Below are positions 1-8,128 of a stretch of 11,976 nucleotides of DNA, one piece after another; position 1 is the first letter of the stretch, and every line of letters starts with the position of its first letter. The translations under genes and the position numbers were made by a program. The notes under the pieces were generated by a model. The model saw nothing but the letters and a program-made list of their open reading frames with translations, was not told the DNA's origin and did no database searches. The stretch comes from Candidatus Latescibacterota bacterium (GTDB lineage Bacteria > Latescibacterota > UBA2968 > UBA8231): the NCBI GenBank assembly GCA_022826515.1, contig JAJDUT010000025.1, positions 1 through 11,976 on the forward strand. The letters are read 5' to 3'.

Positions 1-1962
1 GTAAGGCAGCGGTGCCTGATCGCCGTAGTCGCCGTGGCAATACGGCGGCAACACTTGATCCGCATCGAGAAATTCCACGCCATCCACCAAGGTATAAGCC
101 GCCCTAGCCCCCAAACCCAGCGGCAAGGCGACCAATAGCTCGCTTTCAAACCCGCCGACCCGCGCCTGCGCCAAGTTCATAAAGCGGGCTATGGGCACGG
201 TCCCTCCAGCATAGGGGTCTGGCCGCGCCTCAATGAATCCTCGGTATTCGTTCCAAAACAGCGCCATATCCAAGGCCAACCACTTCGCCAACTCCTGCTT
301 GATCCCCACCTCGCTAGACCAAGCCCGTTCGGGGTCCAAGGCGGGATTGGGACAGACGCGAATACCAGAGACCTCGGCCTGGGAAAAGACTTCAACCACC
401 GCAGGCACGCGAAAGCCCCGACCGAGCGAAGCCCGCAGCGCGGTCCTCTCCGACAGCCGGTAGGAAAAGCCGGTCTGGGGACTAAATTCCCCAATTTTTT
501 TACTCGCGACCGACGGTACCCCGCACGGCCCTTCTGCCAACCCAGCGGCCTCGGACAGCCGACTCCAGTCGTAGCGCAACCCGACCGTCCACTCGGCCAA
601 TGGACTAATTTCGTACACGCCTTGGGCGTAGCCGGAGGTGGTTATCAGGGAACGCGTACCGAGGAAATCGCTGGGCGAGCGCACCAGATCGGCCACCGAG
701 GCCAGCCCCAGCGTCCAATTCCAACCGCGCAATCCCGTGTAGTCGAACTGCCCTTCGCCCGAAATTTTGTGCCCATCCGAAGCCAAGCCGCCAGCCGCCG
801 CGTTGTTGGTAAAGCCCGTGCGGTAATATCCCGTCTTGAGTCGATACCCCAACTCGCTGTGTACCAATCGGTAATACTCAGAATTGAGGTGCAGCTTCCA
901 CGAGACAGTATGGGCCGGTGCGTCGTTTTCGGGCACGGCCAGCGGCTGACTGCGGTCGCGCCACTGGATGAAAACTCCGTGGTCGTCCAGCGCCCAGTTG
1001 CCCATCACGCGCCAATAGCTCGTCGGTGAAAAGCGATGCACCGCCTTAGTGTAGAAATGGTAGCGGCGGCCATCGCCGTTTTGGTGGTACCCCGTGCCCC
1101 GGTTGTGGCCCCCGCTCAGCGCCAAGCCGGTCCGGCCCAAAACTCGATTGTGGCTTACGTCAAACCCGACAAAGTGCATCGGCGACTCGCGCCAGTGCCA
1201 CTGGCTGTGCGCGGGCTGGCTATACAGACCGCTGAGCAGCCGCCAGCGGGTGCCCGGTTCGCGCGCCGGATCGCGGGTAAGCACGTTGATCACCCCGCCT
1301 AAAGCCCCGGTGCCGTACAAAGCCGAGCCAGCCCCTTTGATCACCTCCACGCGCTCGACTTGCTGCAAGGGCACGGCATCCCACTTGATGTCGCCTAAAT
1401 CCGACGACAGCATGGGAAATCCATCGACCAGCATCAGCAGCCGACTGCCCGTGCCGCGACTGTAGCCGCTCGAGCCGCGGACGACGGGCTGGTTGCCTAC
1501 TTGGCTGATGCCCGAGACATAGCGCAGAGGACCTGTCAGCGAGAAGGCATTGTGATCGGCGATGCGCTCGGCATCGGCTACTGAAATGCTAATGGGAGCT
1601 TGGGCAAAAGTCTGAGAGCGGCGGGCAGCAGAGACGACTAGCTCGGGAACTTCAACGGCCGTAGGTTTAAGGGCGACGACGCGCTCCTCCCCGGGCACAA
1701 CGCCGCGCAGCGTGTGCGAGCGATAGCCAATATGCGAACAAAGCAGGTCGTATTGGCCGGGCGGCAAGCCTTCAACCCGGCAGTAGCCCTCTTCGTTGGC
1801 GTACCCCCCAAATTCCGTCCCCAGCACCGCCAACGTCGCGCCGGGCAGTGGGGTTTGGTCGCCAGCGTCGAGGACGCGGACGACGATATCAGCGGCCGAG
1901 CTCGGCCAGCAATTCAGCAGGCAAAGCGCGCTCGCACAGAGCAGTGCTAAGCTCGGTCTCAT
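1..1962 (-). CDS. TonB-dependent outer-membrane receptor, 3' end missing
   Basis: The minus-strand frame is open from the ATG at 1962 to the window edge, giving at least 654 residues with no stop. It begins with a signal peptide (about residues 1-24, ending SSAA). A carboxypeptidase-regulatory-like beta-sandwich follows (about 25-100; GATLAVLGTEFGGY, LPPGQYDL). Next come a TonB-box-like stretch, VPELVVSAAR (105-114), and a plug domain (about 118-230) with LVDGFPM, QVERVEVIKG and LYGTGALGGVINVLTR, all hallmark plug motifs. The rest is rich in aromatic and alternating residues, as in a 22-strand barrel, and the last strands lie outside the window. The family imports siderophores, cobalamin, nickel or saccharides across the outer membrane using TonB-ExbBD energy; the substrate here is unknown. 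The start overlaps the upstream secreted-protein gene by 74 nt in another frame. The signal peptide makes this start convincing even though the Shine-Dalgarno is weak. Confidence 0.93.
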   Translation of the reverse strand, partial: MRPSLALLCASALCLLNCWPSSAADIVVRVLDAGDQTPLPGATLAVLGTEFGGYANEEGYCRVEGLPPGQYDLLCSHIGYRSHTLRGVVPGEERVVALKPTAVEVPELVVSAARRSQTFAQAPISISVADAERIADHNAFSLTGPLRYVSGISQVGNQPVVRGSSGYSRGTGSRLLMLVDGFPMLSSDLGDIKWDAVPLQQVERVEVIKGAGSALYGTGALGGVINVLTRDPAREPGTRWRLLSGLYSQPAHSQWHWRESPMHFVGFDVSHNRVLGRTGLALSGGHNRGTGYHQNGDGRRYHFYTKAVHRFSPTSYWRVMGNWALDDHGVFIQWRDRSQPLAVPENDAPAHTVSWKLHLNSEYYRLVHSELGYRLKTGYYRTGFTNNAAAGGLASDGHKISGEGQFDYTGLRGWNWTLGLASVADLVRSPSDFLGTRSLITTSGYAQGVYEISPLAEWTVGLRYDWSRLSEAAGLAEGPCGVPSVASKKIGEFSPQTGFSYRLSERTALRASLGRGFRVPAVVEVFSQAEVSGIRVCPNPALDPERAWSSEVGIKQELAKWLALDMALFWNEYRGFIEARPDPYAGGTVPIARFMNLAQARVGGFESELLVALPLGLGARAAYTLVDGVEFLDADQVLPPYCHGDYGDQAPLPY

Positions 1963-2401
1963 GGTCCAACACAGCGAAGTTGATCGCAATGTCAATATCG
2001 GTAGCCACCTCTCCGGGGCCGACTTCCACCGGCGCGGGGCGGTCGGCTCCAGGCAGGTAATAGCAGCCTAAAAGCGAGGTAAGATCCCAGAACTGGTCCT
2101 CTTGCCGCCAAGCCACGACAATCCACTGATATACGCCTTCTCCATCTAAGGGAACGAAATAGTCGTACGACTCGACCCCGAGCGCGACCTCGGTGTCCCA
2201 GCCATTGATCCTGAAAAAATCGGCCAGCGAAGCAGGTGGCTCGCGATAGACGGCCACGGCCACCTGCCCCACGTTGGCGGGCCACTCACCGACAAAGTGC
2301 AGCCGGCCAGCGATCCCGGTCTGCCCAGTGGCCTCGGCATCGAGACCGCGGTCGCAGCCCCAGCACAAGGCTAAGGCCGCGACCAAACACCAAAACGGCA
2401 C
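1889..2401 (-). CDS. Hypothetical secreted protein, possible lipoprotein
   Basis: This is a 170-residue protein with a GTG start 6 nt after the stop of the upstream lipoprotein gene. The N-terminus is hydrophobic (FWCLVAALALCWGC), and Cys16 could be a lipid-attachment site, but the residues before it are a poor lipobox match. The mature part has a beta-rich, Ig-like look (GIAGRLHFVGEWP, YQWIVVAWR, LLGCYYLPG, VATDIDIAINF). From memory it resembles small surface proteins found beside TonB receptors in environmental bacteria; no function is known to me. It sits between a lipoprotein and a TonB-dependent receptor on the same strand, so a periplasmic or surface accessory role in capture of the receptor's substrate is a reasonable inference. 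Its last 24 codons overlap the receptor's signal-peptide region. Confidence 0.75.
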   Translation of the reverse strand: MPFWCLVAALALCWGCDRGLDAEATGQTGIAGRLHFVGEWPANVGQVAVAVYREPPASLADFFRINGWDTEVALGVESYDYFVPLDGEGVYQWIVVAWRQEDQFWDLTSLLGCYYLPGADRPAPVEVGPGEVATDIDIAINFAVLDHETELSTALCERALPAELLAELGR

Positions 2402-2407
2402 GGCCTA

Positions 2408-2929
2408 CTAGCCAGCAGCAGCGGCAGCAGCGAGTGCCGCATCGACAGCAGCCGAGAGTTCCGCAGCGTCAAATTCGGCACCGTCAATAGTTACCGTCCC
2501 AGTAGCAGAAAGGCCATCGGTGCCGACCGAGAGCTCCATATCGAGTACCAATTCGGCTTCCTGTGATCCAGAAAGGGTAACCTCCCCGGTCAGCGGAATG
2601 GGCGTCTGGTCTATGCCGACATTTATGGCACCATTGATTATCAACGCGCCATCAGGCGAGAAATCCTGCAACGTCCAGTCGTTGCCTGAGATCTCCACCG
2701 AGCCGCCGCCTTCTCCCGGCACCGACGTCGTACCGGGAATGATCGCGGCGAAAAAGACATTCTGAAAACTGGCGACCAGCGTGCCGTATAGGCCGACGAC
2801 TTCAGGCGTTATCTGAGCCATCGGTTCCGGCTCGGGCTCCACCGGTGCGGAGTCGTCGTCGCCACAGGCGACCAGCACTAAAGCACCGCACAGGACTAAG
2901 GCCGTGGTTTTATCCAGCCATTTGCGCAT
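2408..2929 (-). CDS. Putative lipoprotein of unknown function
   Basis: This is a 173-residue protein. The signal sequence (KTTALVLCGALVLVACGDDD) has a good lipobox, LVAC, at residues 19-22, followed by an acidic linker with repeated Glu-Pro (VEPEPEP). The Asp residues after Cys22 would, by E. coli rules, favour inner-membrane retention, but this may not hold in this organism. The mature domain is Gly- and Thr-rich with alternating hydrophobic residues (SVEISGNDWTL, LTGEVTLSGS, ATGTVTIDG), suggesting a beta-sheet fold. The protein ends in a low-complexity alanine run encoded by GCN repeats. An AGGAGG Shine-Dalgarno (2938-2943) supports the ATG at 2929. It is the first gene of the lipoprotein, secreted-protein and receptor set. 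I do not recognise a named family. Confidence 0.8.
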   Translation of the reverse strand: MRKWLDKTTALVLCGALVLVACGDDDSAPVEPEPEPMAQITPEVVGLYGTLVASFQNVFFAAIIPGTTSVPGEGGGSVEISGNDWTLQDFSPDGALIINGAINVGIDQTPIPLTGEVTLSGSQEAELVLDMELSVGTDGLSATGTVTIDGAEFDAAELSAAVDAALAAAAAAG

Positions 2930-2965
2930 GATACTATCCTCCTATAAGGAATTAAGTGCGCCAAG

Positions 2966-2981
2966 CTGTGCCGACGCACAG
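2966..2981. other. Small perfect stem-loop between operons
   Basis: CTGTGC and GCACAG form a perfect 6-bp stem around a CGAC loop. It lies in the 73-bp gap between the end of the enolase-superfamily gene and the start of the lipoprotein gene. There is no T-tract on the minus strand after it, so it is not a canonical intrinsic terminator. It might attenuate or process the transcript between the two gene sets, or be chance. Confidence 0.3.
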
Positions 2982-3002
2982 GATGGTAAATAGTTGCCTC
3001 GC

Positions 3003-4109
3003 TCAAGAAGCGGTTTCGCTCCCCCGAACGTAGCGCACTAGGGCTTTTTCGTCCAACACGCAGCCCAACCCCGGCTGCATGGGCGTGGGCACGTACCCAT
3101 CGACAAAAGGAATCGGCTCGACGATCAGGTCGTCTTCGCGAGTCCAGCTCCCGACAAAATCCGAAGCCATCGTACAGTTGGGCGCAGCCGCGGCCGCGTG
3201 GACGTACGCGGTATCGACAATGCCCAAGTCGTTACCAGACCCGTGCCAGCAGCGCAGGCCGGCGGCCGCTGCGACAGCCGCATTCTTCTGAAAGCCCACG
3301 AGGCTGCCGCCCAAGTTCAGGCAATCGACGACCTCGGCCTTGATGGCGCGGATGATCTGCGGCCCGCTCCCCACGTGCATGGCCACCGGCAGATTGATGG
3401 CCTCGTGAATTTGAATGTAGCCTTCCAAGTCGGACTTGGGGATCGGATCCTCAAAAACCTCTACATTGCCCACGGCCTCTAGCTGTTGCGCTAACTCAAT
3501 GGTCTGATCGGCCGTGTGAAAGCGCTCGTTGGGATCGACCGTCACCTTGAAATCCACGCCGCCCACTTCGCGCATGGCCTGAAGCCTTGCGACCATCGGC
3601 TCTTCGATCTTGCACTTGATCTTGACGCCTTTGAACCCGTGCGCCAGCGCCCGTTCGACCGCCCGCTTGCCGTCTTCCGGCGTCTGGTGCCCCATCCAGT
3701 AGTCGGCCCGCACCCGGTCGCGCACCGCGCCGCCCAACAGCGCGTGTACCGGCACCTGGCGAGCCTTGCCGACCAAGTCAAAGATCGCCATCTCAAAGGC
3801 GTCGTACGCCGGCCCGGTTCCCACTGTCGGCAGTTCTTCCGTACCGTCGTGCCGAGCGGCGAAAATATCCTGCAAGGTCAGAGCTTCGGGATCCTTGCCC
3901 AAAAGCCGAGCGGCCCCTTCCCGGACCTGTTCTAACGGCACGCCGCGACCGGTCTCGCCCAAACCCACCAGCTCAGTATCCGTATTCAAGCGCACGATGT
4001 GCTTGGGCATTTGGTCCCACCCGGTCTCGGCGACGCATTCCGGGCTATGCACTCGCCCGGGGATCGTCGGCACCACGACGGTCCAAATATCGACAGACGT
4101 TATTTTCAT
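3003..4109 (-). CDS. Mandelate racemase/muconate lactonizing enzyme (enolase superfamily)
   Basis: This 368-residue protein has the full two-domain layout of the superfamily: an N-terminal capping domain (about 1-125) and a TIM barrel (about 130-350). The barrel shows the KxK motif (Lys163, Lys165), the first metal carboxylate Asp192 in VDPNERF, the second at Glu220 in FEDPIP, and a likely Asp262/His289 dyad (DCLNLGG and CWHGSGND). Such enzymes abstract a proton alpha to a carboxylate on an acid sugar or amino-acid derivative, with Mg2+. The third metal ligand, normally Glu or Asp in the next strand, appears to be replaced in AMHVGSG (244-250, with His245 nearby). Specific substrate and reaction (dehydration, epimerisation or racemisation) cannot be assigned. 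The ATG overlaps the M42 stop codon as ATGA, so translation is coupled. It is the last gene of the metabolic run. Confidence 0.92.
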   Translation of the reverse strand: MKITSVDIWTVVVPTIPGRVHSPECVAETGWDQMPKHIVRLNTDTELVGLGETGRGVPLEQVREGAARLLGKDPEALTLQDIFAARHDGTEELPTVGTGPAYDAFEMAIFDLVGKARQVPVHALLGGAVRDRVRADYWMGHQTPEDGKRAVERALAHGFKGVKIKCKIEEPMVARLQAMREVGGVDFKVTVDPNERFHTADQTIELAQQLEAVGNVEVFEDPIPKSDLEGYIQIHEAINLPVAMHVGSGPQIIRAIKAEVVDCLNLGGSLVGFQKNAAVAAAAGLRCWHGSGNDLGIVDTAYVHAAAAAPNCTMASDFVGSWTREDDLIVEPIPFVDGYVPTPMQPGLGCVLDEKALVRYVRGSETAS

Positions 4110-5170
4110 GGTATAAAACTCGTCTTTCCATCGACGGTCAGCGCAAACTCCGCCAATAGCTGTGCGGTGTGGTCCAAGTCGGCCAAGGACGCGATCTCGA
4201 CCGGCGTGTGCATGTAGCGCTGCGGCACGCTGACCAAGCCAGTGGCCACCCCGGCCCGACTGAGCTGGATGGCGTTGGCGTCCGTGCCCGTGCCTCCAGG
4301 CTCGGCTTGGATTTGATAGGGAATTTTCTTCTTTTCGGCCACCTGCACCAGCCGCTCGTACACGACCGGGCTAGCGTTGGCCCCGCGCAAAATGACCGGC
4401 CCCCCGCCTAGCTTGCACTCGCCGACTTGGCGTTTATCAATATCTGGATGGTCCGTCGCCCAAGTAACATCCACGGCAATACCCACCAACGGATCGACGC
4501 CGTACGCACTGGTCTTAGCTCCCCGCAACCCCACTTCCTCCTGCACGGTGGCCACCGCATACACCGAGGCGCGGCACTTGCGCTTGGCGCGGCTCACTCG
4601 CCGCAGCGCCTCGGCAACCACCCAAGCACCGGCCTTATTGTCAATCCCCCGCGATACCACCAGCCCATTGCGCAGTTCTTCGAAGTTGGCCTCGTAGGTC
4701 CCTGGGTCGCCAATGGCCACTAGTTGCCGCGCCTCGTCTGCGTCGGCAGCGCCGATGTCGATCCACAAGTCGTGTTTGTCCGGTACTTTGGTCCGATCCG
4801 CTGCCTTCATCAGGTGAATGGGCTTTTTGCCCAGCACACCCAAGACCGGCCCTTGCGCGGTGTGGATGCGCACCTTGCGGCCCGGCACGATCTGCAAGTC
4901 AAAGCCGCCGATGGTGTCAAAGTACAGATACCCTTTGTCGTCGATGTAAACGATCTGGAAACCCAACTCGTCGGCGTGCCCGGCGAACATGATCTTGGGG
5001 AGACCAGCTTCGTTGTGGACGCCAATGGTATTGCCATGCACATCGACTTCGACGCGGTCGGCGTACTTTTCTACCGCGTCCTTCCACACCGCCCGCACCG
5101 GCCCCTCGTAACCCGAAGGACCAGGGGCACTGAGTAGATCGACGAGAAACCGCTTAGATGCTGGACGCAT
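4106..5170 (-). CDS. M42-family metallopeptidase (deblocking aminopeptidase/endoglucanase-like)
   Basis: This is a 354-residue cytoplasmic protein of normal M42 length. The co-catalytic dinuclear metal site can be traced: His65 with catalytic Asp67 in AGHADELG, Asp177 in GIDNKAG, the Glu211-Glu212 pair in VQEEVGLRGA (general base and metal ligand), Asp234 in AVDVTWATDHP, and His321 in QRYMHTPVE. The Gly-rich GGTGTDAN stretch is also typical. M42 enzymes usually form 12-subunit tetrahedral particles and trim N-terminal residues from short peptides; the family also carries the label endo-1,4-beta-glucanase from older annotation. It starts 8 nt after the symporter stop, and its AGGGG Shine-Dalgarno abuts that stop. 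Its end overlaps the enolase-superfamily start. Placed between a transporter and a carboxylate enzyme, it could release an amino acid or acyl group from the imported compound; that is inference. Confidence 0.93.
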   Translation of the reverse strand: MRPASKRFLVDLLSAPGPSGYEGPVRAVWKDAVEKYADRVEVDVHGNTIGVHNEAGLPKIMFAGHADELGFQIVYIDDKGYLYFDTIGGFDLQIVPGRKVRIHTAQGPVLGVLGKKPIHLMKAADRTKVPDKHDLWIDIGAADADEARQLVAIGDPGTYEANFEELRNGLVVSRGIDNKAGAWVVAEALRRVSRAKRKCRASVYAVATVQEEVGLRGAKTSAYGVDPLVGIAVDVTWATDHPDIDKRQVGECKLGGGPVILRGANASPVVYERLVQVAEKKKIPYQIQAEPGGTGTDANAIQLSRAGVATGLVSVPQRYMHTPVEIASLADLDHTAQLLAEFALTVDGKTSFIP

Positions 5171-5178
5171 GAGTACCC

Positions 5179-6627
5179 CTATGGTTTAGCCGGTTTAAGC
5201 GCAGTCCCCACCGCGCAGATCACCGAGTTTACAATGAGTCCGACGACCCCGGCGTGAAATCCCCACACCATCTTGTGCCCAGCCCAAGTCAAGCCCAACG
5301 CCACCACCAATCCACACACCATGCCCACCAACGCCGTGCCCGTAGTGAGCCGCTTCCAGTACAGCCCCATAAAGAAACAGGGCACAACTTGGATGAGAAT
5401 CTCAAACTTCAACTCTAGCAGACGGACCAAGGTGATGTCCACGCCAATCGCCACCCAGACTAAGATAATGACGATCACCCACGTGCTGATTTTGCCCACT
5501 TTTGTCAGCTCGGCCTCTTGGGCTTGGGGCCGGAAATAGGGCTGGTACACATCCTTGGTGAACATCGACGAAATCGACAACAGTGCCGAGTCGGCAGTTG
5601 ACATCAGCGCGGCCAGCGCAGCGGCAAAGACCGCCACCACCAGCCAGTAGGCCAGCACGGAATCGCCCATCACCATCGCGCAGAGCCGAGCCAGCACTTG
5701 GTCGCTGTCTGCTCGGCTCAACTCGGGCAAGGCCACGGCCGCCGTAATGCCGCAGATCAAGGCCACCAATGTAGTGGTAAGCGGCATGAAGGCCATCAAG
5801 ATCAACGAGCGTTTGAGCACCGCCACCGAGCGGCTAGCGTAGAGCCGCTGAATGGCCTGCGGATAAATGGCCGCCCCACAGCCCAACAGTAGCGCATAGC
5901 TAATCCACTTGTTAGCTCCCTCCAGACTCGGCGCTTGGACCTTGGGTGGATCCATTTCGCTAAGCTGGGCGACTATCTGCCCCAAGCCACCCCACTTCGA
6001 GGGAATGAGGAAGACCAAGATGCCAAATCCCAGCAGTAGGACCGACCCCTGCATGACATCGGTCCACGCCACCGAGCGCATCCCACCGAGCGTCTCGTAC
6101 ACGACCATAATCACGGCCAAGCCGATGATGCCGTACGCGGCCGGGACGGCTCCATTGGTGATCCCTTCTACGGCCACACCCATGGCCGTTAGCTGGGCCA
6201 GCGCGTAGTTGCACAAGGCGTAGATCATCAAAATCGTGCTCAGCAAGGTCAGCACCGGCGAGCGGAAGCGATGCGTAATGTAGTCGCCAGGAGTGATAAA
6301 CCCCTCTTTGCGCGCCAGCGCGACCAAGCGCGGGGCAAAGAGCATGTAGCCGACGATGACCGAAAACATAAAGAGTACCGACGCCGTCCACTCAAAGCCG
6401 ATGCGGAAAGTCTTGCCCGTATAGCCAAAGAGCGTGTTGCCGCTGTATTGGGTGGCGTACAGCGTCAAAAAGAGCACGGCCAAGCCCATCGAGCGGCCCG
6501 CCAGATAAAAGTCGGCCATGCTGTTGGAACGCCGCTTCTGCCGCGCAATCCACCCCACGCCGATCATGGACAGCAGATACAGCCCCACGGCCAGCAATGC
6601 ACCCGGGCCAAAGACCAGTCCGTCCAT
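5179..6627 (-). CDS. Sodium:solute symporter, SSS (SLC5-like) family
   Basis: This is a 482-residue integral inner-membrane protein with about 13 hydrophobic segments. The N-terminus (about 7-27 and 45-68, with FYLAGRSMG between) is characteristic of the family. The signature VVYETLGGMRSVAWTDVMQG (residues 175-194) and the sodium-site helix AALMSTADSALLSISSMFTKD (339-359, with Ser343 and Thr344 in the position of Na2-site residues) are both intact. The family couples Na+ influx to uptake of sugars, proline, pantothenate, acetate or similar solutes. Substrate is not readable here; the layout with a small membrane partner recalls panF-yhdT-type pairs. Its ATG immediately follows the stop of that small gene with no spacer, and AGGAGG at 6636-6641 gives a strong ribosome-binding site inside the partner gene. 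Confidence 0.95.
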   Translation of the reverse strand: MDGLVFGPGALLAVGLYLLSMIGVGWIARQKRRSNSMADFYLAGRSMGLAVLFLTLYATQYSGNTLFGYTGKTFRIGFEWTASVLFMFSVIVGYMLFAPRLVALARKEGFITPGDYITHRFRSPVLTLLSTILMIYALCNYALAQLTAMGVAVEGITNGAVPAAYGIIGLAVIMVVYETLGGMRSVAWTDVMQGSVLLLGFGILVFLIPSKWGGLGQIVAQLSEMDPPKVQAPSLEGANKWISYALLLGCGAAIYPQAIQRLYASRSVAVLKRSLILMAFMPLTTTLVALICGITAAVALPELSRADSDQVLARLCAMVMGDSVLAYWLVVAVFAAALAALMSTADSALLSISSMFTKDVYQPYFRPQAQEAELTKVGKISTWVIVIILVWVAIGVDITLVRLLELKFEILIQVVPCFFMGLYWKRLTTGTALVGMVCGLVVALGLTWAGHKMVWGFHAGVVGLIVNSVICAVGTALKPAKP

Positions 6628-6867
6628 CTAGTCCGCCTCCTCGCCTTCAATCCAGTAGCGACGGATCACAAAGGCCGTCCAAGCGGCCAACAGCAGCACC
6701 GCCCCCAGCGACACTGCCACCCACAGAGGGAAACCCAACACCAGCGGCCCCCGATACCCTTCGGGCCAGTACCAAGGAACGGCCACTGCATAGAGCAGCA
6801 AATAGACGATCCAGATGTAGCGGACCTTACGCGGCTCAGAGACGAGTTGTTCTTGAGAATCATTCAT
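6628..6867 (-). CDS. Small two-helix membrane protein, probable symporter partner (DUF3311/YhdT-like)
   Basis: This is a 79-residue protein with a charged, hydrophilic N-terminus (MNDSQEQLVSEPRKVR) and two hydrophobic stretches: YIWIVYLLLYAVAVPWYW (about 17-34) and LWVAVSLGAVLLLAAWTAFVI (about 48-68). The tail is acidic and cytoplasmic-looking. Small proteins of this layout (DUF3311, DUF997/YhdT) are commonly encoded directly before SSS symporters and are thought to be accessory subunits; the exact family here is uncertain. The ATG at 6867 is chosen over a TTG at 6876. Neither has a clear Shine-Dalgarno. The stop codon is immediately followed by the symporter ATG. Confidence 0.82.
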   Translation of the reverse strand: MNDSQEQLVSEPRKVRYIWIVYLLLYAVAVPWYWPEGYRGPLVLGFPLWVAVSLGAVLLLAAWTAFVIRRYWIEGEEAD

Positions 6868-6952
6868 AGGTAGCAAATCAAAGCGCAGACACCGGAGTTG
6901 ACAAGGCCGCTTCCGCTATCGCAACGAGGCGACCGTTGTGCCGGAAATGGTC

Positions 6953-8128
6953 CTAAATCCTGTCAAAAGGCACCGTACTCGCCCCCTGCGGCCGGGGTCC
7001 GGTGGGACGGATGGACATGTTTTCGGGGGCCTGGTACTGCACGTCCAAATGCGGCGTCTCCAGCCGTATATGACCCTGGTGACGCGAATCCATCAGCGCG
7101 TCCAGACCGCCACTTACCAGCAGAGTGCGCTCCACCGGATACTGCGGCTGGCCCGTGAGAAACATCTCCTGGATATTAAGGCCCAAGTAGCTGAAGTGGG
7201 GATAGGGCGGCCCGTGCAAGCGCAGGCCCGTGGCCTGTACCTCGCCGTTGACGCGGGCCGCGTACGACCATTCCTCGACGTACCCGTTCAACTGCAGCAG
7301 GGTGGCTTTGAAACCATCCCTGTATTCCAGCAGAAAGGCCGCTGGATTTTCGCAAGCCTTCTCCATAGGTTCGGCCGAGGTCTTGCCCACGGCCGCAGCC
7401 GCAGCCGCCAACTCGCGCGACCACAGGCCGTCGGCACCGGCCTGCCACACAGCCTCGCCCTCCAAACACTGCACGGCCGCCAGACCCGTCTCACCACCCT
7501 GCCGCCGCTCGACCATGGCCTGCAGGCCCTCAAAGCCGTGATAGCCGTAGGACTCAATGCCGCCAAAGCTGAGCATGAGGGCGTCTTCGATGGGGGCATT
7601 CCGCTCGTGTTCGAGCCAAGGGTCGCGCCAGCCCAAGGGCACTGAAGAGCCAGCCATAAAGGGGACATTCAGTTCCACTGCCCGGTCGTACATCCACTTG
7701 GCGTCGCACCAGTTGTAGGACAGGTGCTTGTCGCTGAATACCGGCACCGAGCGGCCAGAGGTGGCCATAACGCCGCAGATTTGTTCAAAGAAAAAGCGCC
7801 GGGGATACAGGTGCTGGCCCTTCTCGTTGAAGGCGTACGTGCCGTGTTCGCCAATGGAAATCACGCCGTCAACGGCCAATTTGCTGCCACCCAGACACAG
7901 CGCCGCGGGGATACTCTGGTACACGGGTATATCGTATTCTTTGGATACTTGTAGGCCGATATCATTGTCGGGTATCTGATCCAGGTACATGGAGGCGATA
8001 TCCACCTGCGGCTCCTGCATGCCCTCGTCTGTGGGAAAACCCTTGATGAATTTGCCGACAATGACATCGGCGTGCGCCGGGACGCGGTATTCGGTGATAA
8101 TAGCGGCGATCTTTTTGCGCTGGGCCAT
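6953..8128 (-). CDS. Conserved uncharacterised protein (391 aa), possibly sugar-metabolism related
   Basis: This 391-residue cytoplasmic protein has no signal peptide or membrane segment. The ATG at 8128 (MAQRKKIAAIITEY) is preferred because GAGAGG lies just upstream; a longer frame to 8233 exists but runs into the promoter region. The N-terminal half looks like an alternating beta/alpha fold (KIAAIITEYR, VDGVISIGEHGTYAF, SVPVFSDKHLSYNW). The middle has ESYGYHGFEGLQAMVERR and the C-terminal half beta-type strands (GFKATLLQLNGYVEEWSYAA). From memory, similar proteins occur in Poribacteria, Planctomycetes and related lineages as hypothetical proteins, and the layout resembles a Gfo/Idh/MocA-like protein lacking an obvious Gly-rich dinucleotide loop. 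Conserved-looking acidic and His residues (Glu94-His95, Asp133-His135, His197) could bind metal; this is a guess. It is divergently transcribed from a Gfo/Idh/MocA gene and lies 85 bp upstream of the symporter set. Confidence 0.85.
   Translation of the reverse strand: MAQRKKIAAIITEYRVPAHADVIVGKFIKGFPTDEGMQEPQVDIASMYLDQIPDNDIGLQVSKEYDIPVYQSIPAALCLGGSKLAVDGVISIGEHGTYAFNEKGQHLYPRRFFFEQICGVMATSGRSVPVFSDKHLSYNWCDAKWMYDRAVELNVPFMAGSSVPLGWRDPWLEHERNAPIEDALMLSFGGIESYGYHGFEGLQAMVERRQGGETGLAAVQCLEGEAVWQAGADGLWSRELAAAAAAVGKTSAEPMEKACENPAAFLLEYRDGFKATLLQLNGYVEEWSYAARVNGEVQATGLRLHGPPYPHFSYLGLNIQEMFLTGQPQYPVERTLLVSGGLDALMDSRHQGHIRLETPHLDVQYQAPENMSIRPTGPRPQGASTVPFDRI

Noticed and set aside
622..1465. Several plus-strand frames of 88-135 residues
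   Set aside because: They are antisense to the TonB-dependent receptor, whose frame is continuous with plug-domain motifs.
2410..2435. GCN-type trinucleotide run resembling a microsatellite
   Set aside because: It encodes the alanine-rich tail of the lipoprotein in frame; alanine codon bias explains it.
6271..6873. 200-residue open frame on the plus strand
   Set aside because: It is antisense to the symporter and its small partner, rich in Arg, Gln and His, and has no domain; the opposite strand encodes clear membrane proteins.
6938..7645. 235-residue open frame on the plus strand
   Set aside because: It is antisense to the 391-aa gene, with low-information composition and no Shine-Dalgarno; it arises from the GC-rich codon pattern of the real gene.
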